Position numbers and translations under genes: made by a program
Shown here: one piece after another, positions 1 through 8,663 of the stretch
Layout of the letters: every line of letters starts with the position of its first letter
Numbering within the stretch: the stretch's first letter is position 1
The notes under the pieces: generated by a model
What the model saw: the letters and a program-made list of their open reading frames with translations, nothing else
Databases searched by the model: none
What the model was told of the DNA's origin: nothing
DNA from: Pseudomonas frederiksbergensis
GTDB lineage: Bacteria > Pseudomonadota > Gammaproteobacteria > Pseudomonadales > Pseudomonadaceae
Assembly: GCF_003732705.1 (NCBI RefSeq)
Contig: NZ_MOBR01000026.1
Coordinates: forward strand, 1-64,000
DNA length: 64,000 bases
Direction: 5' to 3'

Positions 1-70
1 GAAGGCGGCATGTCAGGCACCATTGATGTCGACTGACACACCGCCTTCGCGAGCAAGCCCGCTCCCACAG
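1..70. repeat. REPIN-like element, cut by window edge
   Basis: Contains a GACTGACACACCGCC spacer followed by the REP core CTTCGCGAGCAAGCCCGCTCC. This is the right half of a typical Pseudomonas REP doublet; the left half would lie before the window. Confidence 0.7.
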
Positions 71-98
71 GGGAATTGCTTTGTTTGGGAAGAATCTG

Positions 99-890
99 AT
101 GACAGCGCAAATCGCCGAACTACTGATGTACGTCGCCCCCGAGTCGATCCGTCTGGCCAACGAACGCTGGCTGACACGAATTCTTGAACGGCTCGGCAGC
201 ACCCGCCAAAGCGCCGAAGGCCTGTCGCTGCCCGATCTGTGGCTGTCCCCAAACCTGCTGCTGACCCAAACCTGCGGCTATCCGCTGATGACCTTGTTGC
301 GCGGTCAGGTTCGGGTCGTCGGTCGACCGCGTTATGAATTGCCGGACAGCAACGGCGGCAACCATTGCAGCCTGTTGCTCAGCCGCGCCGACGATCCACG
401 CCGCAGCTTGCCGGCCTTTCACAACAGTCGCGGGGTGATCAATGACGAGGGCTCCAACAGCGGCATGAACCTGCTGCGCCATCGCTTGGCGCCGTTGCAT
501 CGCGACGGTCAGTTCTTTGCCAGTGTCGGCATCAGCGGCGGCCACCGCGAAAGCCTGCGCTGGTTGCGCGAGGACCTGGCCGACCTGGCCGCCATCGACA
601 GCGTGACCTTCGCTTACCTGGCACGGCACGCCGAAGCAGAAGTGGCCGGTTTGCGCGTGGTTGCCCGCAGTGCCTTTAGCCCGACCTTGCCGTACATCAC
701 GGCGGCCAGTGCCAGTGATGAGCAGGTCGAGCAACTTCGGCGGGTGATGAACGAAACATTGCGCGAGCTGCCGGACGTTGCCGAAGTGCTCGGTCTGCAA
801 GAGGTATTGCCTGCGACGGAAAGCGACTATCAGGTGGTGCTTGATTATCAGCAGGAGGCGGAGGCGTTGGGGTATGGGCGGTTGCGTTAA
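99..890 (+). CDS. PhnD/SsuA/transferrin-type substrate-binding-like protein
   Basis: Protein of 263 aa resembling the PhnD-like (phosphate/phosphonate) periplasmic-binding fold. Family hallmarks seen are the MYVAPESI start, QTCGYPL near residue 57, the NSGMNLLRH stretch near 122, and DLAAIDSVTFAYL in the C-terminal half. It lacks a signal peptide, so it is either cytosolic or a stand-alone domain. The ATG at 99 is chosen over a TTG at 81 because GGAAGA lies six bases upstream. No ABC permease or ATPase gene is nearby. The next gene in the same direction is an ECF sigma factor, beyond a REP doublet. The ligand cannot be told from the sequence. Confidence 0.75.
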   Translation: MTAQIAELLMYVAPESIRLANERWLTRILERLGSTRQSAEGLSLPDLWLSPNLLLTQTCGYPLMTLLRGQVRVVGRPRYELPDSNGGNHCSLLLSRADDPRRSLPAFHNSRGVINDEGSNSGMNLLRHRLAPLHRDGQFFASVGISGGHRESLRWLREDLADLAAIDSVTFAYLARHAEAEVAGLRVVARSAFSPTLPYITAASASDEQVEQLRRVMNETLRELPDVAEVLGLQEVLPATESDYQVVLDYQQEAEALGYGRLR

Positions 891-919
891 TAGACAGGGA
901 TTTTCGTTGCCAGTCAGAA

Positions 920-994
920 CGCTTTCGCGGGCAAGCCTCGCTCCTACAGAATCGATCACCGTTCCTGTAGGAGCGAGGCTTGCCCGCGAAAGCA
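920..994. repeat. REP doublet (REPIN)
   Basis: Two inverted copies of the core CGCGGGCAAGCCTCGCTCC separated by about 20 bases. The pair can fold into a long hairpin and lies between the PhnD-like gene and the sigma factor gene. Confidence 0.85.
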
Positions 995-1134
995 ATCGAA
1001 CTAACGCTACTCATCTAAATGTCTAAATAGAATATAAAAATGCTTTTTAAGTATTATTAAAGAATAAGGCTCCCGGCTAGAATCGCGCCACCGGATCACC
1101 GGACATTCAGCGACCCCTAACCCCAGGAGCCCCT

Positions 1135-1683
1135 ATGTCCGGCGCCGACCTTTCCCATCGCAACCACGTGGGCGGATTGTTCCGCGCTCATTACCCCTGG
1201 CTGTGCGCCCGGTTGCGCCGGCAATTGGGGAGCCATTCCAGCGTCGAAGACATCGCCGCCGAAACCTTTACGCAACTACTCGAATCCCCTGGGCTGACGC
1301 CGATTCGCGAGCCCCGCGCCTTGCTGACCACCATCGCCCAACGCTTGGTTTTCCAGCTCTGGCGCCGGCGCGATCTGGAGCGTCAGCACCACGATCAATG
1401 GCTGCAACTCGATCCGCATCCAACGAAATCCCCCGAGGATCTGCTGCAACTGACCCAGGCCTTGCACCGCCTCGACCGCACCCTTGAGCGCTTGCCGGGC
1501 AAGGTCCGGGCGACGTTTCTGTTGTCGCGCATCGACGGCCTCACTTACCCGCAAATCGCCGCCGAGCTGGGCATTTCCCAGCGTTCGGTCAGCGTTTACA
1601 TGACTCGCTCCCAGGCCTTGTGCGACCAGCACAGCGCCAATCAACCCTTGAACCGACTACCCCAGACACAGAGGTCCGCATGA
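1135..1683 (+). CDS. ECF sigma factor, FecI-like
   Basis: Protein of 182 aa, normal for an extracytoplasmic-function sigma factor. Region 2 spans about residues 12-80 (VEDIAAETFTQLLES, then RALLTTIAQRLV, with a WRRRDLE promoter-recognition stretch). Region 4 spans about 110-165, with RLPGKVRATFLLSRIDGL and the helix-turn-helix TYPQIAAELGISQRSVSVY. AGGAG precedes the ATG by five bases. Its stop overlaps the start of the next gene (ATGA). Most FecI-type sigmas are followed by fecR and a TonB receptor gene; here a periplasmic binding protein follows and no anti-sigma gene is visible. Promoter targets are unknown. Confidence 0.9.
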   Translation: MSGADLSHRNHVGGLFRAHYPWLCARLRRQLGSHSSVEDIAAETFTQLLESPGLTPIREPRALLTTIAQRLVFQLWRRRDLERQHHDQWLQLDPHPTKSPEDLLQLTQALHRLDRTLERLPGKVRATFLLSRIDGLTYPQIAAELGISQRSVSVYMTRSQALCDQHSANQPLNRLPQTQRSA

Positions 1684-2693
1684 GATCGATCAAAACCCTG
1701 CTCGGCAGTTCGCTGTTGGCCCTGAGCCTCGTGGCCAGCCACGTGCCCGCCGCCGAAAAAACCGCGCCGATTCACTTCGGTGACATCGCTTGGGAAAGCG
1801 GCAGTTTCATCACCGAAGTCCTGCGCCTGATTGTCGAGAAGGGTTATGGCTACCCGACCGACACCTTGCCGGGCAGCACCGTCAGCCTCGAAGCGGCGCT
1901 GGCCAAGAACGACATCCAGGTGATCGGCGAAGAGTGGGCCGGGCGCAGTCCGGCGTGGGTCAAGGCCTCGAACGAGGGCAAAGTGTTCGGCCTCGGCGAC
2001 ACGGTCAAAGGCGCCACCGAAGGCTGGTGGGTGCCGGAATACGTGATCAAGGGCGACCCGGAGCGCGGGATCAAGCCATTGGCCCCGGAGCTGAAATCCG
2101 TCGCCGACCTGGCCCGTTACAAGGAGGTATTTCGCGACCCGGAAGACCCGAGCCGTGGGCGCTTCCTCAACAGTCCTACCGGCTGGACTTCGGAGATCGT
2201 CAACAGCCAGAAACTCAAGGCGTATGACCTGACCGGCGACTACGTCAACTTCCGCACCGGCTCCGGCGCGGCGCTGGACGCCGAAGTCGCGTCGTCGATC
2301 CGCCGTGGCAAACCGGTGCTGTTCTACTACTGGTCGCCGACGCCGCTGTTGGGCCGCTTCAAACTGGTGAAACTCGACGAGCCGGCCTTCGATGCCGACG
2401 CCTGGAAGACCCTGGCCGATGCCAACAACCCGCACCCGAAAGGCACCCGTTCCATGCCGGCGAAACTGGCGATTGGCGTGTCCGCACCGTTCAAGACCCA
2501 GTACCCGGACCTGGTGGCGTTCTTCGAAAAAGTCGATTTGCCGATTGATCTGCTGAACCAGACGTTGGCGCAGATGAGCGAAAAACGTCAGCCACCGCGC
2601 CAGGTCGCCGAAGCGTTTTTGCGGGATCAGCCGCAGGTGTGGAAGGGCTGGGTGCCGGGGGAAGTGGCTTGCAAGGTGAGTGGGAGTTTGTAG
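1680..2693 (+). CDS. ABC transporter substrate-binding protein, glycine betaine/choline type (OpuAC-like)
   Basis: Protein of 337 aa with a Sec signal peptide (MRSIKTLLGSSLLALSLVAS, cleavage near VPAAE). The mature part begins IHFGDIAWESGSFITEV and carries the OpuAC-like features DTLPGSTVSLEAALAKNDI and EGWWVPEYVIKGDPERG, with aromatic residues (WW, YYW) suited to binding quaternary amines. The ATG at 1680 overlaps the sigma factor stop by four bases, so the two are translationally coupled. Cognate ABC permease and ATPase genes are absent. The protein may supply a transporter encoded elsewhere or act in sensing with the sigma factor; the latter is inference. Confidence 0.85.
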   Translation: MRSIKTLLGSSLLALSLVASHVPAAEKTAPIHFGDIAWESGSFITEVLRLIVEKGYGYPTDTLPGSTVSLEAALAKNDIQVIGEEWAGRSPAWVKASNEGKVFGLGDTVKGATEGWWVPEYVIKGDPERGIKPLAPELKSVADLARYKEVFRDPEDPSRGRFLNSPTGWTSEIVNSQKLKAYDLTGDYVNFRTGSGAALDAEVASSIRRGKPVLFYYWSPTPLLGRFKLVKLDEPAFDADAWKTLADANNPHPKGTRSMPAKLAIGVSAPFKTQYPDLVAFFEKVDLPIDLLNQTLAQMSEKRQPPRQVAEAFLRDQPQVWKGWVPGEVACKVSGSL

Positions 2694-2728
2694 GTCTTTT
2701 CTGAAGTTTTTGTGGTGTTAATTAGATA

Positions 2729-2810
2729 GCTTTCGCGGGCAAGCCTCGCTCCTACAGGGTCTCGCGTTCGACCCGAATCCTGTAGGAGCGAGGCTTGCCC
2801 GCGAAGGCGG
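2729..2810. repeat. REP doublet (REPIN)
   Basis: Inverted copies of the REP core (CGCGGGCAAGCCTCGCTCC and its complement) between two convergent genes. Confidence 0.85.
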
Positions 2811-2819
2811 CCTAACGCC

Positions 2820-3422
2820 CTACGCCAGTTCCGCCGCCAACGCCACTTTCACTGTCGGGCGCTGACCCACCCGCGCCTGAAACCGCGCCAACGCCGGCCA
2901 CTCCTCCAGCTCAATTCCAAACCCCGCCGCCCAGCGCAGCACCGTAAACAAATACGCATCCACCACACTGAATCCTTCCGGCATCAAATAATCCTGCTGT
3001 TCCAGCGTGCCAACCAACACCGCAAACCGCTTGAACAACTTCGCCTTGATCAACCCCTTCACCTCCTCGGGAAATTGCGCATTGAACAGCCAACCGAGCC
3101 CGCCATGAATCTCGGTGGAGACGAAGTTCAGCCATTCCTGCAACCGCACCCGCTCGAAGCTGCCGTTCGCCGGCGCCAGGTTCGCTTCGGGCCGCAGGTC
3201 CGCCAGGTATTGCAGGATCGCCGGGCCTTCGGTCAGGACCTGGCCGTTGTCCAGTTGCAGCGCGGCGACGTAGCCCTTGGGGTTGATGGCTGGGAAGTCT
3301 TCGCCGGTGGCGGTTTGCTTGGTGCGGTTGTCGACACGGATCAGGACGAAGGGCAGGCCCAGTTCGCGCAACACAATGTGCGGCGCCATCGAACAGGCTT
3401 GGGGGGCGTAATACAACTTCAT
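2820..3422 (-). CDS. Glutathione S-transferase family protein
   Basis: Protein of 200 aa. The N-terminal thioredoxin-like domain begins MKLYYAPQACSMAPHIVLRE, where the S-x-A-P pattern is typical of beta/theta-type bacterial GSTs, and contains TEGPAILQYLADLRP for glutathione gamma-Glu binding. An all-helical C-terminal domain contains the conserved FSVVDAYLFTVLRW (N-capping box and hydrophobic staple). It probably conjugates glutathione to electrophiles in the cytosol. It is divergent from the LysR gene at 3522 with a 99-base gap, so that regulator probably controls it. Confidence 0.9.
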   Translation of the reverse strand: MKLYYAPQACSMAPHIVLRELGLPFVLIRVDNRTKQTATGEDFPAINPKGYVAALQLDNGQVLTEGPAILQYLADLRPEANLAPANGSFERVRLQEWLNFVSTEIHGGLGWLFNAQFPEEVKGLIKAKLFKRFAVLVGTLEQQDYLMPEGFSVVDAYLFTVLRWAAGFGIELEEWPALARFQARVGQRPTVKVALAAELA

Positions 3423-3521
3423 GGGCAGGGCTCTGGCTGGGGATTTGCGCCAGTGTCATAGTGCGCGCCGGCCTTCGTAAAATTAATCTTCCAGAACCCT
3501 GCCATAAGGACAGCTACTGCC

Positions 3522-4394
3522 ATGATGAATCTGATGCACTGGCGCATGGTGGTGGCGGTGGCCGATACCGGCAACATCACCCGGGCGGCCGAGCGGGTCG
3601 GCATGACCCAGTCCGGTGCCAGTCAGGCACTGGCGCTGATCGAAGAAAACCTGGGTGTGCAACTGTTCAGCCGGGAAAACCGTCAGACCCTGCCGACCGC
3701 CATTGGCCTGCCGGTGATCGAGCAGGCGCGGACCATGCTCGGCGCTCTGGAGAACATTCGCAGCACCGTCGATGCCGCAAAAAACGTCCAGCGCGGCAGC
3801 ATTCGCCTGGCCAGTTTTCCCATGGTGCTGGCGACGTTTCTGCCGCCACTGTTGCGCCGCTTCAATCGGCTCTACCCCGGCATTCAGGTGGTGGCCCTGG
3901 AGGTCAGCGACGACGAAGTGGAAACCCTGCTCGACGCCGGGCTGGTGGATGTCGGCGTGGTTTTGAACCCGGCGCCCGAACGCAATGCTGCAGTTTTGGG
4001 GCGCGATGCCTGGGTGGCGGTGCTGCCCGGCGGCCATCCCCTGGCGCGGGGTCCAGACGAAGAAGGCATCCGCCTGGCGCAATTGGTGACGCAACCTTTT
4101 GTGCTCGCCACCGGTGGCTGTTCAACCAATGCCCGTAGCCTGGCCGCCGACGCCGGTTTGCAACTGAGCGATGTCCGGGCCGAGGTCCGGGAGTGGAGCA
4201 GTGCCTTCACCCTGGTGCGGGAAAACATCGGCGTGACTCTGGTGCCAGAAATGACACTGCCGGCCAATCGCCAGGGGTTGCGGGTGGTTCCTCTGATACC
4301 GCAGATCATTCGTGAGTTTGCCTTGGTGGCGGGAACCCGTGAGGCACCTTCGGCTGCCGTGCAAGCGTTGCTGGGCATGCTCGCCGATCAATGA
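3522..4394 (+). CDS. LysR-family transcriptional regulator (next to GST)
   Basis: Protein of 290 aa, a standard LysR length. The winged helix-turn-helix is at residues 1-60 (MHWRMVVAVADTGNITRAAE, then MTQSGASQALALIEENLGVQLF), followed by a periplasmic-binding-type effector domain (about 90-285). ATGATG at 3522 offers two starts; the first is used here. It is divergent from the GST gene at 2820-3422, the usual layout for a LysR regulator and its target. The effector is unknown. Confidence 0.9.
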   Translation: MMNLMHWRMVVAVADTGNITRAAERVGMTQSGASQALALIEENLGVQLFSRENRQTLPTAIGLPVIEQARTMLGALENIRSTVDAAKNVQRGSIRLASFPMVLATFLPPLLRRFNRLYPGIQVVALEVSDDEVETLLDAGLVDVGVVLNPAPERNAAVLGRDAWVAVLPGGHPLARGPDEEGIRLAQLVTQPFVLATGGCSTNARSLAADAGLQLSDVRAEVREWSSAFTLVRENIGVTLVPEMTLPANRQGLRVVPLIPQIIREFALVAGTREAPSAAVQALLGMLADQ

Positions 4395-4925
4395 TCGGCA
4401 GGTGACGCTGAACCGATTTTGTGCTGATTTCTGGCCGACTAATGGCATTGCGCCCGTCATTTCACTGGCTATGCTCACTCATGACTCTCTATTTCAGTCA
4501 CAAAAATGAATGGTGCGTGACTGCTGAGTGAGTCCCCGTGAAACACGCCGCAGAGTGCGCAACCCAAGGCACCGACACTGAACAACAAGGAGCCGTCCGG
4601 TAAATGGAGTTACTTGGCAAAACGTTAGGGTTGGCCCGACCGGGCTATCAAGAGAAGGATGTCTTGATAAGAGCGTCGCTGCATGGACACTCCGATTGAA
4701 CATCATTTGTCACCTGACAAATCCTGCCCTTGGCGGGATGCGTGTGCCTGTTCCGTGGAACGTAGTGGTGGATCTGGAATGACCGGGAACTTCCTCCCGG
4801 CATTTCCCCTTTAGGAACAAAGCTTGCTCGCGATAGCGCCGGACCAGACACACCGCGTCAGGGTTCATCGCGGGCAAGCCTCGCTTCTGCATCAATCAAA
4901 AGATCGCGCTGAAGGTGATAGAACC
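4395..4925. other. Intergenic region with palindromes and a degenerate REP doublet
   Basis: No convincing gene is seen in these 531 bases. They hold a perfect inverted repeat at 4705-4722 (ATTTGTCA, CC, TGACAAAT), a CCGGGA/TCCCGG hairpin near 4782-4799 and a degraded REP pair at about 4814-4893. The chemoreceptor-like gene at 4926 follows directly. Confidence 0.6.
4705..4722. promoter_or_regulatory. 18-base inverted repeat, possible operator
   Basis: ATTTGTCA and TGACAAAT are perfect 8-base arms around CC, about 200 bases upstream of the BdlA-like gene. The binding protein is unknown. Confidence 0.35.
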
Positions 4926-6245
4926 ATGTTTAACCTACATCACAAGGCTGACCTGCTGCAGATCGAGCGCTTCAACGGTGCGCTGAGCGAGGCCAACGCC
5001 AAGTTGGCGGCGGTCGGTCGTTCGATGGCGATGATTGAGTTCAGCCCCGACGGCGTCGTGCTCGACGCCAATGACAACTTTTGCGCCGCCATGGGCTACA
5101 GCGCCGAAGAAGTGCGCGGCAAACATCACCGGATCTTTTGCGAAGAAGCGTTCTATCGCAGCGAGGAATACGCCAAGTTGTGGCGTGACCTGGCCCGTGG
5201 CGAACCGGTCAGCGGCACGTTCCTGCGCTTGAACAAGGCCGGCCGGGAAGTGTGGCTGGAAGCCAGCTATATGCCGGTGATCGGGCCGGATCGCCAGGTG
5301 AAAAGTGTGATGAAAATCGCCTCGGACATCTCCACTCGGGTCCACAAAGAGCACGAAGAGGAAAGCATGCTCGCGGCCATCGGGCGCTCCATGGCGGTCA
5401 TTGAATTCACCCCGGACGGCCGGGTGATTACGGCCAATGAAAACTTCCTGAAAACCATGCACTACTCGCTCAACGAAGTGATCGGCCAGCATCACAGCCT
5501 GTTCTGTCATCGCGCCGAAGCTGAGTCGCCGCAGTACAAGGCGTTCTGGGCCTCACTCAATCGCGGCGAATATCACTCGCACCGTTTCGAGCGCAAAGAT
5601 AAGTACGGTCATACGGTGTTTCTGGAAGCGTCCTACAACCCGTTGTTCGACAGCAAGGGCCGGTTGTACAAAGTGGTGAAGTTCGCCAGCGACATCACCC
5701 AGCAAGTCACCACCCTGCAAACCGCCGCGGAATCGGCCCACAGCACCTCGGTACAAAACGACGCCTGTGCGCAGAAAGGTTCCCAGGTGGTTCAGCAAAC
5801 GGTGCAGATCATCCAGGACATTTCCCGCGACCTTAACGAAGCCGCGCTGAGCATCGACGCGGTGAGCAAACAGTCGGACATCATCGGCACCATCGTCCAG
5901 ACCATTCGCGGCATCGCCGACCAGACCAACCTGCTGGCGCTCAACGCCGCCATCGAAGCGGCCCGGGCCGGGGAGCATGGGCGCGGGTTTGCGGTAGTGG
6001 CCGATGAAGTCCGCAGTCTGGCGGCACGCACCAGTCAGGCGACGCTGGAGATCGTCGATGTGGTGCGCAGGAACCATGACTTGTCGCTGAGCGCGGTGTC
6101 GAGCATGCAGTCGAGTTTGAGCCGCACCGGGTTAGGCGTGGAACTGGCGAACGAGGCGGGAGAGGTGATTCTGGAGATTCAACAAGGGTCGCGGCATGTG
6201 ATGGATGCGATCAGTCAGTTCAACTCAACCCTGCAACTGAACTGA
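4926..6245 (+). CDS. Soluble PAS-PAS methyl-accepting chemotaxis transducer (BdlA-like)
   Basis: Protein of 439 aa without membrane segments. It has two PAS domains, at about residues 30-130 (SMAMIEFSPDGVVLDANDNF) and 150-255 (SMAVIEFTPDGRVITANENF), each ending in a PAC-like stretch (VWLEASYMPV, VFLEASYNPL). A short MCP signalling domain follows, with the hairpin core IRGIADQTNLLALNAAIEAA near residues 325-345. The layout matches P. aeruginosa BdlA, which controls biofilm dispersion, but BdlA is somewhat shorter. A paralogue of exactly the same length lies at 43939-45258. The ATG at 4926 is chosen because the first PAS domain follows shortly after. Confidence 0.85.
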   Translation: MFNLHHKADLLQIERFNGALSEANAKLAAVGRSMAMIEFSPDGVVLDANDNFCAAMGYSAEEVRGKHHRIFCEEAFYRSEEYAKLWRDLARGEPVSGTFLRLNKAGREVWLEASYMPVIGPDRQVKSVMKIASDISTRVHKEHEEESMLAAIGRSMAVIEFTPDGRVITANENFLKTMHYSLNEVIGQHHSLFCHRAEAESPQYKAFWASLNRGEYHSHRFERKDKYGHTVFLEASYNPLFDSKGRLYKVVKFASDITQQVTTLQTAAESAHSTSVQNDACAQKGSQVVQQTVQIIQDISRDLNEAALSIDAVSKQSDIIGTIVQTIRGIADQTNLLALNAAIEAARAGEHGRGFAVVADEVRSLAARTSQATLEIVDVVRRNHDLSLSAVSSMQSSLSRTGLGVELANEAGEVILEIQQGSRHVMDAISQFNSTLQLN

Positions 6246-6269
6246 TACCCGCAACACCACAAACCCAAT

Positions 6270-6298
6270 GTGGGAGCGGGCTTGCTCGCGAAGAGGCC
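6270..6298. repeat. Single REP
   Basis: TGGGAGCGGGCTTGCTCGCG core, downstream of the PAS-MCP gene. Confidence 0.75.
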
Positions 6299-6336
6299 AG
6301 TACATTCAACATCTCTGTTGACTGACATGACGCTTA

Positions 6337-6407
6337 CTGTAGGAGCAAGGCTTGCCCGCGATGGCGTTCTGAAGGGCGCTATCGCGGGCAAGCCTTGCTC
6401 CTACAGG
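6337..6407. repeat. REP doublet (REPIN)
   Basis: TGTAGGAGCAAGGCTTGCCC and its inverted copy, separated by about 20 bases. Confidence 0.85.
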
Positions 6408-6424
6408 TTTCGGTGGTTGGCTTA

Positions 6425-6976
6425 TTAGAGCGAAGCCAGGAACTTATCGACCACTTGCGGCCCATCAGGCTTTTCAGTGCTGCCGTTTTCCTTGTCAGCC
6501 TGGGCCAGTTTCATCTTGTCCTGGATACGCTCGGCGATCTCTTTGCCGATGGCCAATTGTTGCGCCGGTGGCATGGCTTGCAACTGGTCTTCGGTAATAC
6601 CCATCTCTTTCAGAATACTGTCACGCAGCCGCTGCTCCGGCGTTTTGCTCATGTAGTCCTTGAAGTCGGTCATCGCGGCGCTGTCGGTGGACTTGGCCTT
6701 GTTATCGTCCGGCACGGACGCTTGCAGGCCCACGCGGGTTTTCGCGAACGCTTCGTCAACCTTATCGCTGATGGTGCTCGCCGAGTTGACTTGCTGGGTG
6801 GCGGCGTTCAGGCCCGAGGACTGGGCATTGGTGCTGTCCTGCTTGATTTGCGCCACGGTGTTCTGCGCGTTCTGGATCAAACCGCTGTACAGCGCGCTCG
6901 CGGCGGCCGTGGTCGGGTCCATGTCGGTACGCTGGGTCTTTTGAACGATGGAAGCTTGATGGGCACTGACCAACAT
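6425..6976 (-). CDS. Hypothetical helical protein, 183 aa
   Basis: No family recognised with confidence. The protein is low in hydrophobic stretches, has no signal peptide or membrane segment, and is rich in Ala, Gln, Ser and Asp. An N-terminal half (SALYSGLIQNAQNTVAQIKQ and following) looks like a helical, secretion-associated or coiled-coil segment. The C-terminal half contains TPEQRLRDSILKEMGITEDQ and a conserved-looking MPPAQQLAIGKEIAERIQDK. The ATG at 6976 is chosen; the upstream TTG at 7021 lies in a GTAGGAGC stretch resembling REP sequence. It is convergent with the preceding gene and followed by no operon partner. Confidence 0.65.
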   Translation of the reverse strand: MLVSAHQASIVQKTQRTDMDPTTAAASALYSGLIQNAQNTVAQIKQDSTNAQSSGLNAATQQVNSASTISDKVDEAFAKTRVGLQASVPDDNKAKSTDSAAMTDFKDYMSKTPEQRLRDSILKEMGITEDQLQAMPPAQQLAIGKEIAERIQDKMKLAQADKENGSTEKPDGPQVVDKFLASL

Positions 6977-7113
6977 GATGGATAAACCTGTAGGTAATTG
7001 CTGTTGAGTCTGTAGGAGCAATTAGCGTGCCGCTGCTGAAACCCCCGGTTTACGGGGCGATTGAGCAGCGGCAGCGGTCAGATCTTGCCGCTGGGCGGCA
7101 GACGGCAACCGCT

Positions 7114-8538
7114 TCAGCGGTGGGCGATGTTCTCCAGCGCCAAATTGCGCGTTCTTGGCCCGAAGTAACCGATGGTGATCATCACGATCAACATGCTGCT
7201 GACAATAAACGCCAACACCCCCGGCGTGCCGAAGTGTTCGAGGAATATCCCGATCAGCAAACTGCTGAACACCGTCGACAAACGACTGAACGAATAACAG
7301 AAACCCACGGCCCGGGCGCGGATGTTGGTGGGGAACAGTTCGCTTTGGTAGGAGTGGTAGGCGAAGCTCAGCCAGGCGTTGCAAAACGTGATCATCACCC
7401 CGCAGACGATCAGCCCGACCGCACTGGTCTGTAGCGCGAACAGCGTACCGAAGGTCATGGCGCCGAGGGCCGAGCCGACAATCTGCCACTTGTTCTCGAA
7501 ACGGTTGGCGAACTTCACAAACAGCAACGGTCCCAGCGGATAGGCGAGGGTGATGATAAAGGCGTACATCAGGCTGTGGGTGACGCTCACGCCCTGGCCG
7601 GACAGCAACGCCGGCAGCCAGTTGCCGAAGCCGAAAAAACCGATGGCCTGGAACACATGGAAAACGATCAGCATCAATGCGCGTCGGCGATAGGGTGGCT
7701 GCCAGATATCGGCGAAGCGGCCTGAGCCCTGAACGTCCACCGCTGCCAGCTCCGGTTCATCCAACGGCTTGCCCTGATCCTTCACGCAGCGTGCTTCGAT
7801 GGTGGCGAGAATCCGGCTGGCCTCATCAAAGCGACCATGCTGGGCCAACCAGCGCGGCGATTCCGGCAGCCGTGAGCGCAGCCACCAGATAAACAACGCA
7901 AACACCGCGCTTGCCAGCACCACCCAACGCCAGCCCGACACCCCGAACGGGTCCTGCGGCACCAGCCACCAGGACATCAACGCCACCGCTGGCACCGACA
8001 GAAACTGCACGAAAAATGCAAAGGCAAACGCCGAACTGCGCATGCGTTTGGGCACCAGTTCCGAGAGGTAGGCGTCGATGGTCACCAGCTCGATGCCCAG
8101 GCCAATGCCCACCAGAAAGCGCATGCAGATAATGCCCAGCGCCGAACTCTGCACGCCCATCGCCACGGTCGCGACCGTGTACCAGATCAACGCAAACGTG
8201 AAAATCGCCCGCCGGCCGAAACGGTCCGCCAAGGGACTCAGCAGACTCGCGCCGAGGAACAATCCGAGAAAAGTCGCCGAAGCAAATGCAGCCTGATCGG
8301 AGAAACCGAACACCCCCTGACTGCCGGTGGCGAAGATGCCGTCGCGGATCAGACCGGGGCTGATGTAGGCGGTCTGGAACAGGTCATAGAGTTCGAAAAA
8401 ACCCCCAATCGATAGCAACGCCACCAGCCGCCAGATTGTGGCGACGGCGGGCAGTCGGTCGATGCGGGCGGAAATCTGCGCGGCACGAACAGGGTCGATG
8501 CCGTCTGATTGAGCAGCGGCGGGGGAGTGAGCAGGCAT
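7114..8538 (-). CDS. MFS transporter, sugar/organic acid porter type
   Basis: Protein of 474 aa with about twelve predicted membrane segments, typical of the sugar-porter/metabolite-H+ symporter branch of the MFS. The loop between helices 2 and 3 carries the MFS signature SPLADRFGRRAIF (about residues 101-113), and LVPKRMRSSAFAFAFF and LPESPRW are sugar-porter-like motifs. It probably imports an organic substrate using the proton gradient. The next upstream gene in the same direction (8664) encodes a uronate-dehydrogenase-like enzyme 125 bases away, which hints at a sugar-acid substrate but does not prove it. Confidence 0.85.
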   Translation of the reverse strand: MPAHSPAAAQSDGIDPVRAAQISARIDRLPAVATIWRLVALLSIGGFFELYDLFQTAYISPGLIRDGIFATGSQGVFGFSDQAAFASATFLGLFLGASLLSPLADRFGRRAIFTFALIWYTVATVAMGVQSSALGIICMRFLVGIGLGIELVTIDAYLSELVPKRMRSSAFAFAFFVQFLSVPAVALMSWWLVPQDPFGVSGWRWVVLASAVFALFIWWLRSRLPESPRWLAQHGRFDEASRILATIEARCVKDQGKPLDEPELAAVDVQGSGRFADIWQPPYRRRALMLIVFHVFQAIGFFGFGNWLPALLSGQGVSVTHSLMYAFIITLAYPLGPLLFVKFANRFENKWQIVGSALGAMTFGTLFALQTSAVGLIVCGVMITFCNAWLSFAYHSYQSELFPTNIRARAVGFCYSFSRLSTVFSSLLIGIFLEHFGTPGVLAFIVSSMLIVMITIGYFGPRTRNLALENIAHR

Positions 8539-8663
8539 GGGCTGATCCGATTCTTGTTGAACGGGAAGCTTAGCCTGCTATCGGAAAAGAATGGTTGCGA
8601 ATCTTTGCGGCGTTGTGACGGGATTCGCTGAGTTCTTGCCTTAACGGCTCAGGTTTTAAGGGT

